Part shown: positions 36,385 to 44,493 of the stretch, piece after piece
Position numbering within the stretch: position 1 is the first letter of the stretch
Layout of the letters: the number at the start of each line of letters is the position of its first letter
Source: JAHIYU01 sp964476155
GTDB lineage: Bacteria > Krumholzibacteriota > Krumholzibacteriia > LZORAL124-64-63
Assembly (NCBI GenBank): GCA_964476155.1
Contig: CAYYYS010000008.1
Coordinates: 35,533 to 99,532 of the forward strand
Direction of reading: 5' to 3'
Length of the DNA: 64,000 nt
Translations under genes and position numbers: made by a program
Notes under the pieces: model-generated
The model's input: only the letters and a program-made list of their open reading frames with translations
Told to the model about the DNA's origin: nothing
Database searches by the model: none

Positions 36385-37857
36385 ATGACGCACCCCGCCG
36401 CAAAGAACAATCGCCTGGTGCCCGCCGACACGGTGATCGCCATTGATGGACCCGCCGGATCCGGCAAGTCCACCACGGCCCGCGCTCTCGCCAAGCACCT
36501 GGATCTGATCTACGTCGATACGGGTGCCATGTACCGCGCCCTGACCTGGGCGGCGAAAGCCGACGGCATCGCCTTCGACGATGAGACGGGACTCGCCGCC
36601 CTGCTGGGCGCGACCGACCTCCGGCTCACGTCGCGCAACGGCGAAACCCGCGTGACCTGGAACGGACGCGACATCTCGAACGAGATCCGCACTCCGGAAG
36701 TGGAAGCGAGCGTATCGACCGTGGCCACCCATGCCGCGGTCCGTCGCCGTATGGTCGACCGCCAGCGCGCCCTCGGACGCAGCAGCGGCGTCGTTATGGA
36801 GGGGCGGGACATCGGTTCGGTGGTTTTCCCCATGGCCTCGGCCAAGATCTACCTTGACGCCACCCTCGAGGCCCGCGCCGAGCGACGTCTGCGCCAGCAC
36901 CGCAAGCGGGGCGTGGAGATCTCCCTTGACGATGTCCTGCACGAGGTCGCCGAGCGGGATCGTTGCGACAGTTCACGCACCGAAAGCCCCCTGACCATCT
37001 CACCGGACGCCATGGTCGTCGACAACAGCACCATGACCCTGCAGGAACAGCTCGAGGTGACGACCGAGGCCGTGCTGCACATACTCAGCGAAAAGCTGCC
37101 TGACCCGCCGCTAACGGACCGAAACCCCCGCGACATGCCTTTCCACTATCGTGTGGCCTACACCGTCATGGGCGCCATGGGTCGTTTCATGGGTTTGAAA
37201 ACATACGGCCGGGAACATGCTCACCGGATCGAGGGATCCATCCTGGCCCCCAACCACATCAGCATCTGGGACCCTCCCATTCTCGGTGCCGCGATGGGCA
37301 ACATCTTCCCCATACGATCAGTGGCCAAGGCCGAATTGTTCCGCTATTGGCCCCTGCGTATGATGTACCGGTTTCTCGATGCCGTTCCCATCAAGCGCTC
37401 CATCTATGACGCGACGGCTTTCGATCTGGCGGCGTCCTTCCTGGCGGCCGGCTCCCACATCCTCTTTTTCCCGGAAGGCACGCGGCAGGTTTTCGGGTCA
37501 CCCGGACCGGTCCGCAATGGCCTGGGCATGCTCATGCAAAGGACCGGCGCTCCGGTCATTCCCGTCATGATACGCGGCACGATGTCGCCGCTCCCCGGTG
37601 GAGCGCCCCGTTCGCCCCTGGAAGTGTGGTTCGCGCCGCCTGTCCGACTCTACGCTCTGCGCACCCTGCTCAATCGCAAGAACGAGCGGGTCGTCAACCG
37701 CGATATCGCAAAACTATTCGAGCAGATATACCGGGAAATGCTGGCCCGGTCGGCCCAATCGCATCCCATTACGGAGTGGGAGAGAGCGGCCGCGGACCGT
37801 CGAACGTCCGGTGTTCGCCGCAAGGAAGCCAGAATCTTTCGTAAAGCCAAGCGCTGA
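36385..37857 (+). CDS. cmk: Cytidylate kinase / 1-acyl-glycerol-3-phosphate acyltransferase fusion
   Basis: Two enzymes in one 490-residue chain. Residues ~15-240 are cytidylate kinase: P-loop GPAGSGKS (22-29), DTGAMYRA, EGRDIGSVVFP, and the LID-region ERDRCDSSR. Residues ~251-460 are a PlsC-type acyltransferase: H291-ISIW-D296 (HX4D) and FPEGTR at 362-367. The kinase phosphorylates CMP/dCMP; the acyltransferase makes phosphatidic acid, which then needs CTP for CDP-diacylglycerol. A Met at 251 begins the PlsC part but lacks a ribosome site, so a true fusion is likely. In other bacteria cmk, plsC and rpsA are separate neighbours; rpsA follows here too. Confidence 0.93.
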   Translation: MTHPAAKNNRLVPADTVIAIDGPAGSGKSTTARALAKHLDLIYVDTGAMYRALTWAAKADGIAFDDETGLAALLGATDLRLTSRNGETRVTWNGRDISNEIRTPEVEASVSTVATHAAVRRRMVDRQRALGRSSGVVMEGRDIGSVVFPMASAKIYLDATLEARAERRLRQHRKRGVEISLDDVLHEVAERDRCDSSRTESPLTISPDAMVVDNSTMTLQEQLEVTTEAVLHILSEKLPDPPLTDRNPRDMPFHYRVAYTVMGAMGRFMGLKTYGREHAHRIEGSILAPNHISIWDPPILGAAMGNIFPIRSVAKAELFRYWPLRMMYRFLDAVPIKRSIYDATAFDLAASFLAAGSHILFFPEGTRQVFGSPGPVRNGLGMLMQRTGAPVIPVMIRGTMSPLPGGAPRSPLEVWFAPPVRLYALRTLLNRKNERVVNRDIAKLFEQIYREMLARSAQSHPITEWERAAADRRTSGVRRKEARIFRKAKR

Positions 37858-37891
37858 CGTGAATTCCCACCATCTGCAATCTCCGAATTCC

Positions 37892-37920
37892 TTGCAATCG
37901 CGAGAGACTTCGTGTATATT
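37892..37920 (+). promoter_or_regulatory. Predicted rpsA promoter
   Basis: TTGCAA (37892-37897, 4/6) and TATATT (37915-37920, 5/6) are spaced by exactly 17 bp in the AT-richer gap before rpsA. The start point would be near 37927, just before a 7-bp leader hairpin. Confidence 0.55.
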
Positions 37921-37929
37921 CCGCGCATG

Positions 37930-37947
37930 CCCGACTGCCTAGTCGGG
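37930..37947 (+). promoter_or_regulatory. Leader hairpin upstream of rpsA
   Basis: CCCGACT (37930-37936) pairs perfectly with AGTCGGG (37941-37947) around a GCCT loop. It would lie at the very 5' end of the rpsA transcript and is followed by an A/U-rich stretch and the strong Shine-Dalgarno TAGGAGG. Position and form suggest a site for S1 autoregulation or mRNA stabilisation; there is no T-tract, so it is not a terminator. Confidence 0.5.
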
Positions 37948-37974
37948 TAAATATGTCTTTTAGGAGGAACCACA

Positions 37975-40194
37975 ATGAATCCCAACCCCAACGCGGGGGA
38001 GGACGCTCAGAACGAGCAGACTCCTTCCGTCGCCGAAAACCGCCCCCCAAAAACACAAAGCCGGGACAGCGGTTTCAATTCCAGTGAACCTGCATCACCC
38101 AAGCTGACCACGACCTTCGACGTATCCGCGATCGTGAATCGCGACTACATCGCGGCGGAAGACGAGCTGGACGATGCCGGCATGCTGGCCCTGTTGAACC
38201 AGTACGAGGAAACCCTCAACGAGATCCAGGAGGGACAGATCCTCAAGGGTACCGTGGTCGAGGTTCGTGAGAACGAAGTTCTCCTGAACATCGGCTTCAA
38301 GAGCGAGGGCATCATCTCCATCGATGAGTTCGGCGCCACCGAGATCACCGAAGGCGAAGAGTTCGACGTCTTCCTGGAACATCTTGAGGATCAGGACGGT
38401 CTGGTCGTCCTGTCCAAAGAGCGCGCTGATTTCCTGAAGGTCTGGGACAAGATCAAGATCGCTCATGAAGCGGGCGATGTTGTCACGGGCACCATCGACC
38501 GCCGCATCAAGGGCGGACTGGTCGTCAAGCTTTGGGAGGTCGACACCTTCCTGCCCGGATCGCAGGTCGCGCTTCGCCAGGTCCCCGACCTGGACCAGAT
38601 GATCGGCCAGGAGATCGACTGCCAGATCATCAAGAAGAACAAGCGTCGACGCAACGTCGTCGTCAGCCGTCGTATCGTCCTCGAGCGCGAGCGCGAGGAG
38701 AAGAAGAAGACGCTGATGGCCGAGCTCGACAAGGATCAGGTCCGCACCGGCGCGGTGAAGAACATCACCGACTTCGGCGCGTTCGTAGACCTGGGTGGCA
38801 TCGACGGTCTGTTGCATATCACCGACCTCTCCTGGGGCCGCGTGAAGCATCCGAGCGAAGTCGTGAACATCGGCGACGAGATCGAAGTCAAGATTCTCGA
38901 CTTCGACCGCGATCGCGAGCGCATCTCCCTGGGTCTGAAGCAGCTTCAGGACTACCCGTGGGAGAACGTCGAAGCCAAGTATCCCGAGAAGGATGTCGTG
39001 CAGGGCAAGGTCGTCTCGATCACCAACTACGGCGCCTTCGTGGAGCTGGAGGAGGGCATCGAGGGCCTCATCCACATCAGCGAGATGTCCTGGACGCGGC
39101 ACATCAAGCACCCGAGCAAGATCCTGTCGATCGGCGACCTGGTCGAGGTCATGGTGCTGAAGATAGACAAGGACAACGAGAAGATCTCCCTCGGCCTGAA
39201 GCAGACCGAGTCGGATCCCTGGCTGTCCCTGAGCGAGCGTTTCCCCGTCGGCACGATCATCGAGGGTCGTGTGCGCAACCTCACCGACTTCGGCGCTTTC
39301 GTCGAGGTGGAGGAGGGCATCGACGGACTGGTGCACATCTCCGACATGTCGTGGACCAAGCGGGTTCGCCATCCCAAGGAGATCGTGCGCAAGGGCGACA
39401 GCGTGCAGGTGCAAATCCTGGACATCGACGCCGACAAGCGCCGCATCAGCCTCGGCATCAAGCAGCTGCAGGAAAATCCCTGGCCGACCCTGGCCGAGGA
39501 CTATCCCGTTGGCCGCCAGGTCGAGGGCAAGGTTATCCGCATGCTGGACCACGGCATGGTCGTGGAGATCTCGAGCGAGCTGGAGGGCTTCGTGCCCGTC
39601 GGCCACCTGGCGATCCCCAAGATCGAGAAGCCGCAGTATCACTTCAAGGAGGAAGAAGCTCTTCCCCTGTTCGTGATCAAGATGGACTCCGAGAACCGGC
39701 GTATCGTCCTTTCGGTCGCGGAGTACTTCAAGGATCAGCCCACCGAAGAGCTGGACACCTTCGTCGCCGAACATCCTCGTCTCGAGGACGTGGTGGCTGC
39801 CGATCGTGAAACCGAAGCTGCCGGGAACGTTCCTTCCGGTGAAACTCCGGAGGATGCCGATCTGGCCGAAGAATTCGCGGCCCCCGAGGCTCCGACCACC
39901 GAGGCTCCGGCCACGGACAAGACGGACGAACCCGTCGAGGCCGAAGCCCTGACCGAAACCGAGGCCCCGGCCGAGGACGAGGTCACGGACAATGAGGAAG
40001 TCATGGCTGAGGCAGAGGCCCCGGTCGAGACCGAGACAGCCACCGCTGAAGAGCCTGTTGCCGAAGCCGAAGCACCGGCCGAAGACCAGGCCCCCGTTGC
40101 CGAGGACGCCGAGGCTGCCGCAGCGGAAGGTGAGGAGACCGAGGTCGTGAGCGACGACACCGCAAGTGACGACGCCGAGACCAAGGACGCCTAG
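37975..40194 (+). CDS. rpsA: 30S ribosomal protein S1 with six S1 domains and an acidic tail
   Basis: Binds mRNA at the 30S platform and unwinds it for initiation. After a ~75-residue polar N-terminal extension, six S1/OB domains follow at about 84-153, 170-235, 255-325, 340-410, 427-497 and 512-585; domains 3-5 carry the classic (D/Y)FGAFV and GL(L/I/V)HIS/T motifs. Residues ~595-739 are an unusual low-complexity tail of Glu, Ala, Pro, Thr and Val, strongly acidic. The gene has its own promoter, a leader hairpin and the Shine-Dalgarno TAGGAGG eight nt before ATG. A strong terminator ends it. 739 residues against ~560 in E. coli; the extra length is the two ends. Confidence 0.96.
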   Translation: MNPNPNAGEDAQNEQTPSVAENRPPKTQSRDSGFNSSEPASPKLTTTFDVSAIVNRDYIAAEDELDDAGMLALLNQYEETLNEIQEGQILKGTVVEVRENEVLLNIGFKSEGIISIDEFGATEITEGEEFDVFLEHLEDQDGLVVLSKERADFLKVWDKIKIAHEAGDVVTGTIDRRIKGGLVVKLWEVDTFLPGSQVALRQVPDLDQMIGQEIDCQIIKKNKRRRNVVVSRRIVLEREREEKKKTLMAELDKDQVRTGAVKNITDFGAFVDLGGIDGLLHITDLSWGRVKHPSEVVNIGDEIEVKILDFDRDRERISLGLKQLQDYPWENVEAKYPEKDVVQGKVVSITNYGAFVELEEGIEGLIHISEMSWTRHIKHPSKILSIGDLVEVMVLKIDKDNEKISLGLKQTESDPWLSLSERFPVGTIIEGRVRNLTDFGAFVEVEEGIDGLVHISDMSWTKRVRHPKEIVRKGDSVQVQILDIDADKRRISLGIKQLQENPWPTLAEDYPVGRQVEGKVIRMLDHGMVVEISSELEGFVPVGHLAIPKIEKPQYHFKEEEALPLFVIKMDSENRRIVLSVAEYFKDQPTEELDTFVAEHPRLEDVVAADRETEAAGNVPSGETPEDADLAEEFAAPEAPTTEAPATDKTDEPVEAEALTETEAPAEDEVTDNEEVMAEAEAPVETETATAEEPVAEAEAPAEDQAPVAEDAEAAAAEGEETEVVSDDTASDDAETKDA

Positions 40195-40221
40195 TCCGTT
40201 CGGATAGGATCAACCGACGAG

Positions 40222-40254
40222 ACGGGGGTGGAATCCGATTCCACCCCCGTTTTT
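40222..40254 (+). terminator. Strong intrinsic terminator after rpsA
   Basis: ACGGGGGTGGAAT (40222-40234) and ATTCCACCCCCGT (40238-40250) form a perfect 13-bp stem with a CCG loop, followed by TTTTT through 40254. It separates rpsA from mtaB. Confidence 0.92.
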
Positions 40255-40269
40255 CTTCAGGGGAGAATG

Positions 40270-41619
40270 ATGGCGAATGACAGCGGACATAGCGTACGCG
40301 TCGCCTTTCAAACCCTCGGCTGCCGCTTGAATCAGTACGACACCGAGGTCATGAAGGCACGCCTTCCCGCCGGGTTGGACTGCGTGTTCGTTCCCTGGAA
40401 CGCTGACGCCGATGTCTACATCCTCAACAGCTGCACGGTGACCCTCAGGGCCGACCAGAAATGCCGACAGCTCGCCCGGGCCGTCAAGCGTCGACAGCCT
40501 GACGCCAAAGTCGTTGTCACCGGTTGTTATGCCCAGACTCAACGAGAGGCCCTGGCCGCCGTCCCCGAATTGGACGCCGTGGTTGGCCTCAACGAGCGCG
40601 AGGACATCACCGACTGGCTACCGCGATTGCTGGCGGGGGACGAGCGAATCGTCGAGGTTGGTGACCTCCCGCGGGACCTGGCCTTCCGGTCCCACGAGAT
40701 CACCGAGTTCGACGGTCGCACCCGCGCCTACGTGAAAGTGCAGGACGGCTGTAATCTGCACTGCACCTATTGCCTCATCCGCGCGGCGCGCGGCCCCAAT
40801 CGTTCCCGTCCCGTAACCGACGTGCTTCGACAGATCGAAACACTGCGAGCCAACGGCTTCGGTGAGATCGTTCTGGCGGGCGTCCATCTTGGCGCCTACG
40901 GCCGGGATCTCGGCCTCGCACAGGCCCTCGTTGATCTGCTCAATTCGGTGCTGGCCGAATTTCCGGATATGCGCTTCCGGCTGAGCAGCATCCACCCCAA
41001 CGAGATCCGCGAGCCATTACTCTCACTATTCATGAAGTACACGAATATGCGCCCGTATCTGCATATATCGCTTCAGAGTGCCTCTGATTCAGTACTGCAA
41101 AGGATGCGCCGTCCCTACGACGTGGCCAGCGCACGCCAGGCCATCGAAGCCGCGTCGTCGATTTCTCCATTTTTCGGCATCGGCGCCGATGTCATAACGG
41201 GATTCCCGGGTGAAACCGACGCCGAATTCGCGGAAACACGCCACTTCATCGAGCAGTCGCGCCTTTCATACCTGCACGTCTTTCGTTTCTCGCCGCGTCC
41301 CGGAACACCGGCAGCCGAAATGAAACCTGTTCATACCGAGACCGTTACCGACCGATCGCGTGTTCTCAGGGACCTGAGCCGCGCCAAACGCCAGGCTTTC
41401 GAAACTCGACTGATCGATACCTGGCAAGAAGCCGTCGTGGAAACGGTCGAAACAGCCCCCGGTCGTCGCCAAGCCACTACCGGCAATTACGCTACTGTCC
41501 TGGTACCGGATACCTGGGCGCCGGGAAAGATGATCGCCGCCAAACCGGCCGGCTTCCTGAACGAAGTCCTGTTTGCCGACGAGGTCATCTCAGCCAGCGA
41601 TCACGAGCCACGAGACTGA
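40270..41619 (+). CDS. mtaB: tRNA N6-threonylcarbamoyladenosine (t6A37) methylthiotransferase MtaB-like
   Basis: Radical SAM enzyme that adds a methylthio group to t6A37 of ANN-decoding tRNAs. The N-terminal UPF0004 domain shows TLGCRLNQYDTE, ILNSCTVT and TGCYAQ, each giving one Cys of the auxiliary cluster. The radical SAM cluster is in DGCNLHCTYC. A short TRAM-like region closes the protein. Motif details (GCRLNQ) favour MtaB over MiaB; the paralogue miaB follows. ATG 40270 and ATG 40267 are adjacent; 40270 is better spaced from AGGGGAG. An apparent GTG start at 40228 lies inside the rpsA terminator. 449 residues; miaB follows 16 nt later. Confidence 0.92.
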   Translation: MANDSGHSVRVAFQTLGCRLNQYDTEVMKARLPAGLDCVFVPWNADADVYILNSCTVTLRADQKCRQLARAVKRRQPDAKVVVTGCYAQTQREALAAVPELDAVVGLNEREDITDWLPRLLAGDERIVEVGDLPRDLAFRSHEITEFDGRTRAYVKVQDGCNLHCTYCLIRAARGPNRSRPVTDVLRQIETLRANGFGEIVLAGVHLGAYGRDLGLAQALVDLLNSVLAEFPDMRFRLSSIHPNEIREPLLSLFMKYTNMRPYLHISLQSASDSVLQRMRRPYDVASARQAIEAASSISPFFGIGADVITGFPGETDAEFAETRHFIEQSRLSYLHVFRFSPRPGTPAAEMKPVHTETVTDRSRVLRDLSRAKRQAFETRLIDTWQEAVVETVETAPGRRQATTGNYATVLVPDTWAPGKMIAAKPAGFLNEVLFADEVISASDHEPRD

Positions 41620-41635
41620 CCGTGGTGGAGGAATG

Positions 41636-42970
41636 ATGAGTTCTGCCGAGTCCCCCAGTCCCCGCGTCTTCATCGAGACTTACGGCTGTCAGATGAACAC
41701 CTACGATTCGTCGGCCATTGTCGGCATCCTGACCCGGGCCGGATATGACTGTACTCACGATATCGCCGCCGTGGACGTGATCCTGCTCAATACCTGTTCA
41801 GTGCGCGAACTGGCCGAACACAAGATATTCAGCCGGATCGGCGAATTGCGCAGCCTGCGCCGGCACGGCCGGATCCGCGCCGACATCGTGGGCGTTTGCG
41901 GCTGTATGGCGGAGCGCCTGGCCGGGGCCTTGGCCAAGGGAACGGGTCGTGCCGACCTCGTCGCGGGCGTGGACCAGTACGATCGTCTGCCGGAGATGCT
42001 CAATGGCCTCCTCGCCGAGACGCCCGCCAAACCGCCCGTGGCGACCGGCCATCTGGATGACATGCACTACGTGGCGCCCCCCGAAGCCTATCCCACCAAC
42101 AATTCCCACCTGGTGACCATTCACAAGGGCTGCGACTATCGTTGCACCTACTGTATCGTGCCCGCAACCCGCGGCCCCCAGCGCGAGAAATCACCGGCCG
42201 CGATCGTCGCGGAGATCGAGGGCATCGTCGCCACCGGCGGCGCGGAGGTCACGCTGCTCGGCCAGAACGTCACCGCCTACGCGTCACCGGAAATGGACTT
42301 CGCCGGGCTGCTGCGGCGCGTAGCCGGCATCGATGGTCTCGATCGTATTCGATTCCTCACCGGCCATCCCTGCGATATGGACGAGCCGCTGATCCAAACC
42401 ATCGCCGATCTGCCAACAGTCTGCCCCTGGCTGCACATTCCGGCCCAGAGCGGCAGCGACCGGGTGCTGCGCCGCATGAAGCGTTTCTACACCAGTGGCG
42501 ACTATCTGGAGCTCGTGGCCACGGCGAGGCGTTTGATTACCGATGTGACCTTCTCCGGGGACTTCATCGTGGGCTTCCCCGGGGAAACCCGCGATGATTT
42601 CGTACGGACCCTTGAGTTGGTGCGGGAGGTCCGGTACGATCAGACCTTCAACTTCAAGTATTCGGCCCGGCCCGGTACGCCGGCCGCCAAGCTTGCGGAC
42701 GATGTTTCGCTGGAGGAGAAGAAGACGCGACTGGCCGAGTTGAGCGCGCTCCAGAGCGAGATCTGGATCGAACTCGCCGCCGCGGAGATCGGGCGTACGC
42801 GGTCGGTCGCCGTGGAGGGGACGGCCCGCCGACCCGAGGGCGCCGTCAAGGCAAGAACCCTCAACAACCGCAAGGTGTTGCTGAAGGACTGCGATGCCGC
42901 GACCGGAGACGTTCTCGACGTGCGGATCACCGGTTGCGAAATCACGACCTTCAGTGGCATTCTGATCTGA
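41636..42970 (+). CDS. miaB: tRNA-2-methylthio-N6-dimethylallyladenosine synthase
   Basis: Converts i6A37 to ms2i6A37 in tRNAs reading UNN codons. Typical MiaB motifs are ETYGCQMNTYDS, LLNTCSVRE, VCGCMAE (auxiliary cluster Cys), KGCDYRCTYCIVPATRG (radical SAM cluster) and LLGQNVTAY. A C-terminal TRAM domain ends the protein (VLDVRITGCEITTFSG). The adjacent ATGs 41633 and 41636 both fit; 41636 is better spaced from GGAGG. 444 residues. Its substrate-making partner MiaA is encoded at 52.4 kb. Confidence 0.96.
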   Translation: MSSAESPSPRVFIETYGCQMNTYDSSAIVGILTRAGYDCTHDIAAVDVILLNTCSVRELAEHKIFSRIGELRSLRRHGRIRADIVGVCGCMAERLAGALAKGTGRADLVAGVDQYDRLPEMLNGLLAETPAKPPVATGHLDDMHYVAPPEAYPTNNSHLVTIHKGCDYRCTYCIVPATRGPQREKSPAAIVAEIEGIVATGGAEVTLLGQNVTAYASPEMDFAGLLRRVAGIDGLDRIRFLTGHPCDMDEPLIQTIADLPTVCPWLHIPAQSGSDRVLRRMKRFYTSGDYLELVATARRLITDVTFSGDFIVGFPGETRDDFVRTLELVREVRYDQTFNFKYSARPGTPAAKLADDVSLEEKKTRLAELSALQSEIWIELAAAEIGRTRSVAVEGTARRPEGAVKARTLNNRKVLLKDCDAATGDVLDVRITGCEITTFSGILI

Positions 42971-43002
42971 AACGAATCGCTTCAGACGCGAGGTGCGTAA
43001 TC

Positions 43003-43314
43003 GTGTGGATCATCAAGGGTATCCTGTATCTGATCATCCTGATCGCCATGGCGCTGTTCTTCACCCAGAACAGCAGCAAGTCCGTCGACCTGAAGCTGCT
43101 GCACTGGCAGTACCTGGATATTCCCCTGTACTACGTGATGCTGGGCGGATTCCTCGGCGGGCTGCTGGTGAGCCTGGTGGTCGGCGGTATCCGCGAAGTG
43201 AAGCTGCGGAATCGTATCCGCAATCTCGGCCGTGATCTCAAGGATCGAGACGGCGAGATCGCCGAGCTGCGGTCGCTGCCCCTGCGTGAACTCGACGAAG
43301 TCTCCGAGGAGTAA
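43003..43314 (+). CDS. lapA: LapA-domain inner-membrane protein
   Basis: Small membrane protein, 103 residues, with two hydrophobic segments (about residues 3-20 and 40-60), an NSSKSVDL link between them, and a C-terminal coiled-coil rich in Arg, Asp and Glu. This is the LapA (YciS) layout. It is directly followed by a lapB homologue, as in E. coli yciS-yciM. LapA/LapB there adjust lipopolysaccharide synthesis through FtsH-dependent turnover of LpxC. GTG 43003 has GAGGT eight nt upstream; the frame runs further back into miaB but without conserved content. Confidence 0.8.
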   Translation: MWIIKGILYLIILIAMALFFTQNSSKSVDLKLLHWQYLDIPLYYVMLGGFLGGLLVSLVVGGIREVKLRNRIRNLGRDLKDRDGEIAELRSLPLRELDEVSEE

Positions 43315-43320
43315 ACGACG

Positions 43321-44493
43321 ATGTCGACATTCTCATCCGTTTGGTTCATCGTCCTGGCCGCCCTGCTCATCGCGGCCGCCGTCGTCCTGCTTTTCCGTCT
43401 GCGCCCGGGACGCGGCGTCGAAGAGGACGCCTACACACGCGGTCTGGAGCTCTGGTTGGCCGGAGACAAACCGGGGGCTCTTGACGCCTTGCGCAAAGCC
43501 GTTGATCGGGACCCCGACGCTGTCGACCCCTATCTCCAACTCGGCAACCTCCTGCGCAACACCGGCGCCCCTCAGCGGGCATCCGCCCTACATAGAGGTC
43601 TCATGGCCCGCTCGCGTCTGACACCACAGAAACGAATTTCCATCTCCCTAGCCCTGACCGAGGATCTGCTTGCCCTCAAGCGATGGGATGAGGCGGGTGA
43701 GCTGCTTGATTCCCTGTTGCGCCACAACCTCGCGGCGCCCCGTTTCTGGCGAGCCCGGTTTCAGCAATTTGTGGGGCAGGGCCAGGAAGACGCCGCGGCG
43801 CGGGCCCTGAAGGAGGGGGCCAAGCGCGCCACCGCCGAAGCGGCCGGGGAGTTTGCCGAACAGTACGAACTCTATCAACTCGACCGGGCCGTTTGCGCCG
43901 CCCGCACGGGTCATCACGGTGATGCCCGACGCATCGCCAAGACCGTGAGCAAGACCGGCCCCCGCGGTCATCTGACCCTCTATGTGCGCGCCTATGCCCA
44001 TCTGGAGGAACAGAACCACGAACGAGCTGCCGAACTCGCCACCGAGGGTCTCTTGCAGGCTCCGGCCGACGCCGGCCTGCTGCTCCCTGTGCTACAGAAG
44101 GCCTTGCTGGCCGTGGGACGTTTCGAGCGGTCGATTTCCATCCTCGAAACCGCCTGTCAGAGCGAGGACGCGCCACCTTCCCTGTGGGTTGCGCTGGCCA
44201 TGCTTCAGGAAAAGATTGGCGACCGCGAACAGGCCGTCGGCATGCTCGAGGGCAAGCGCGGCGACGTCCGTCTGACTCCCGGATCAGCGGCGACTTATCT
44301 ACGTATCCTGGTCAACGATTTGCCCGACAGCGATTTCACGCGGGTCTGGTCGGCCCTGCATATTCCCGAGGGCGTGAGAGACTGGTCCTGCCTGACCTGC
44401 AACACTTCACGGGAAGGCGTGCGTTGGCACTGTCCCCAGTGCGGTGCTTTCAATTCCTTCCGACCGCCATCGGGCACCGAGGAGTTGGCATGA
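43321..44493 (+). CDS. lapB: LapB/YciM-like TPR protein with rubredoxin-type zinc motif
   Basis: Membrane-anchored, cytoplasm-facing TPR protein of 390 residues, the same length as E. coli LapB (389). An N-terminal transmembrane helix (about 7-25) leads into serial TPR-like helices. The C-terminal rubredoxin-like site has C357-x2-C360 and C371-x2-C374 (CLTC and CPQC). In E. coli LapB recruits LpxC to FtsH and limits lipopolysaccharide synthesis; presence here supports an LPS-bearing outer membrane. It lies 6 nt after lapA and overlaps the SPOR gene by 4 nt. Confidence 0.88.
   Translation: MSTFSSVWFIVLAALLIAAAVVLLFRLRPGRGVEEDAYTRGLELWLAGDKPGALDALRKAVDRDPDAVDPYLQLGNLLRNTGAPQRASALHRGLMARSRLTPQKRISISLALTEDLLALKRWDEAGELLDSLLRHNLAAPRFWRARFQQFVGQGQEDAAARALKEGAKRATAEAAGEFAEQYELYQLDRAVCAARTGHHGDARRIAKTVSKTGPRGHLTLYVRAYAHLEEQNHERAAELATEGLLQAPADAGLLLPVLQKALLAVGRFERSISILETACQSEDAPPSLWVALAMLQEKIGDREQAVGMLEGKRGDVRLTPGSAATYLRILVNDLPDSDFTRVWSALHIPEGVRDWSCLTCNTSREGVRWHCPQCGAFNSFRPPSGTEELA

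Noticed and set aside
38095..39774. A 559-codon open frame on the minus strand opposite rpsA
   Set aside because: Antisense to conserved S1 domains; its Asp/Leu repeats merely mirror the S1 repeat structure.
40228..40269. GTG at 40228 as start of mtaB
   Set aside because: It falls inside the stem of the rpsA terminator; ATG 40270 with AGGGGAG upstream is a better start.
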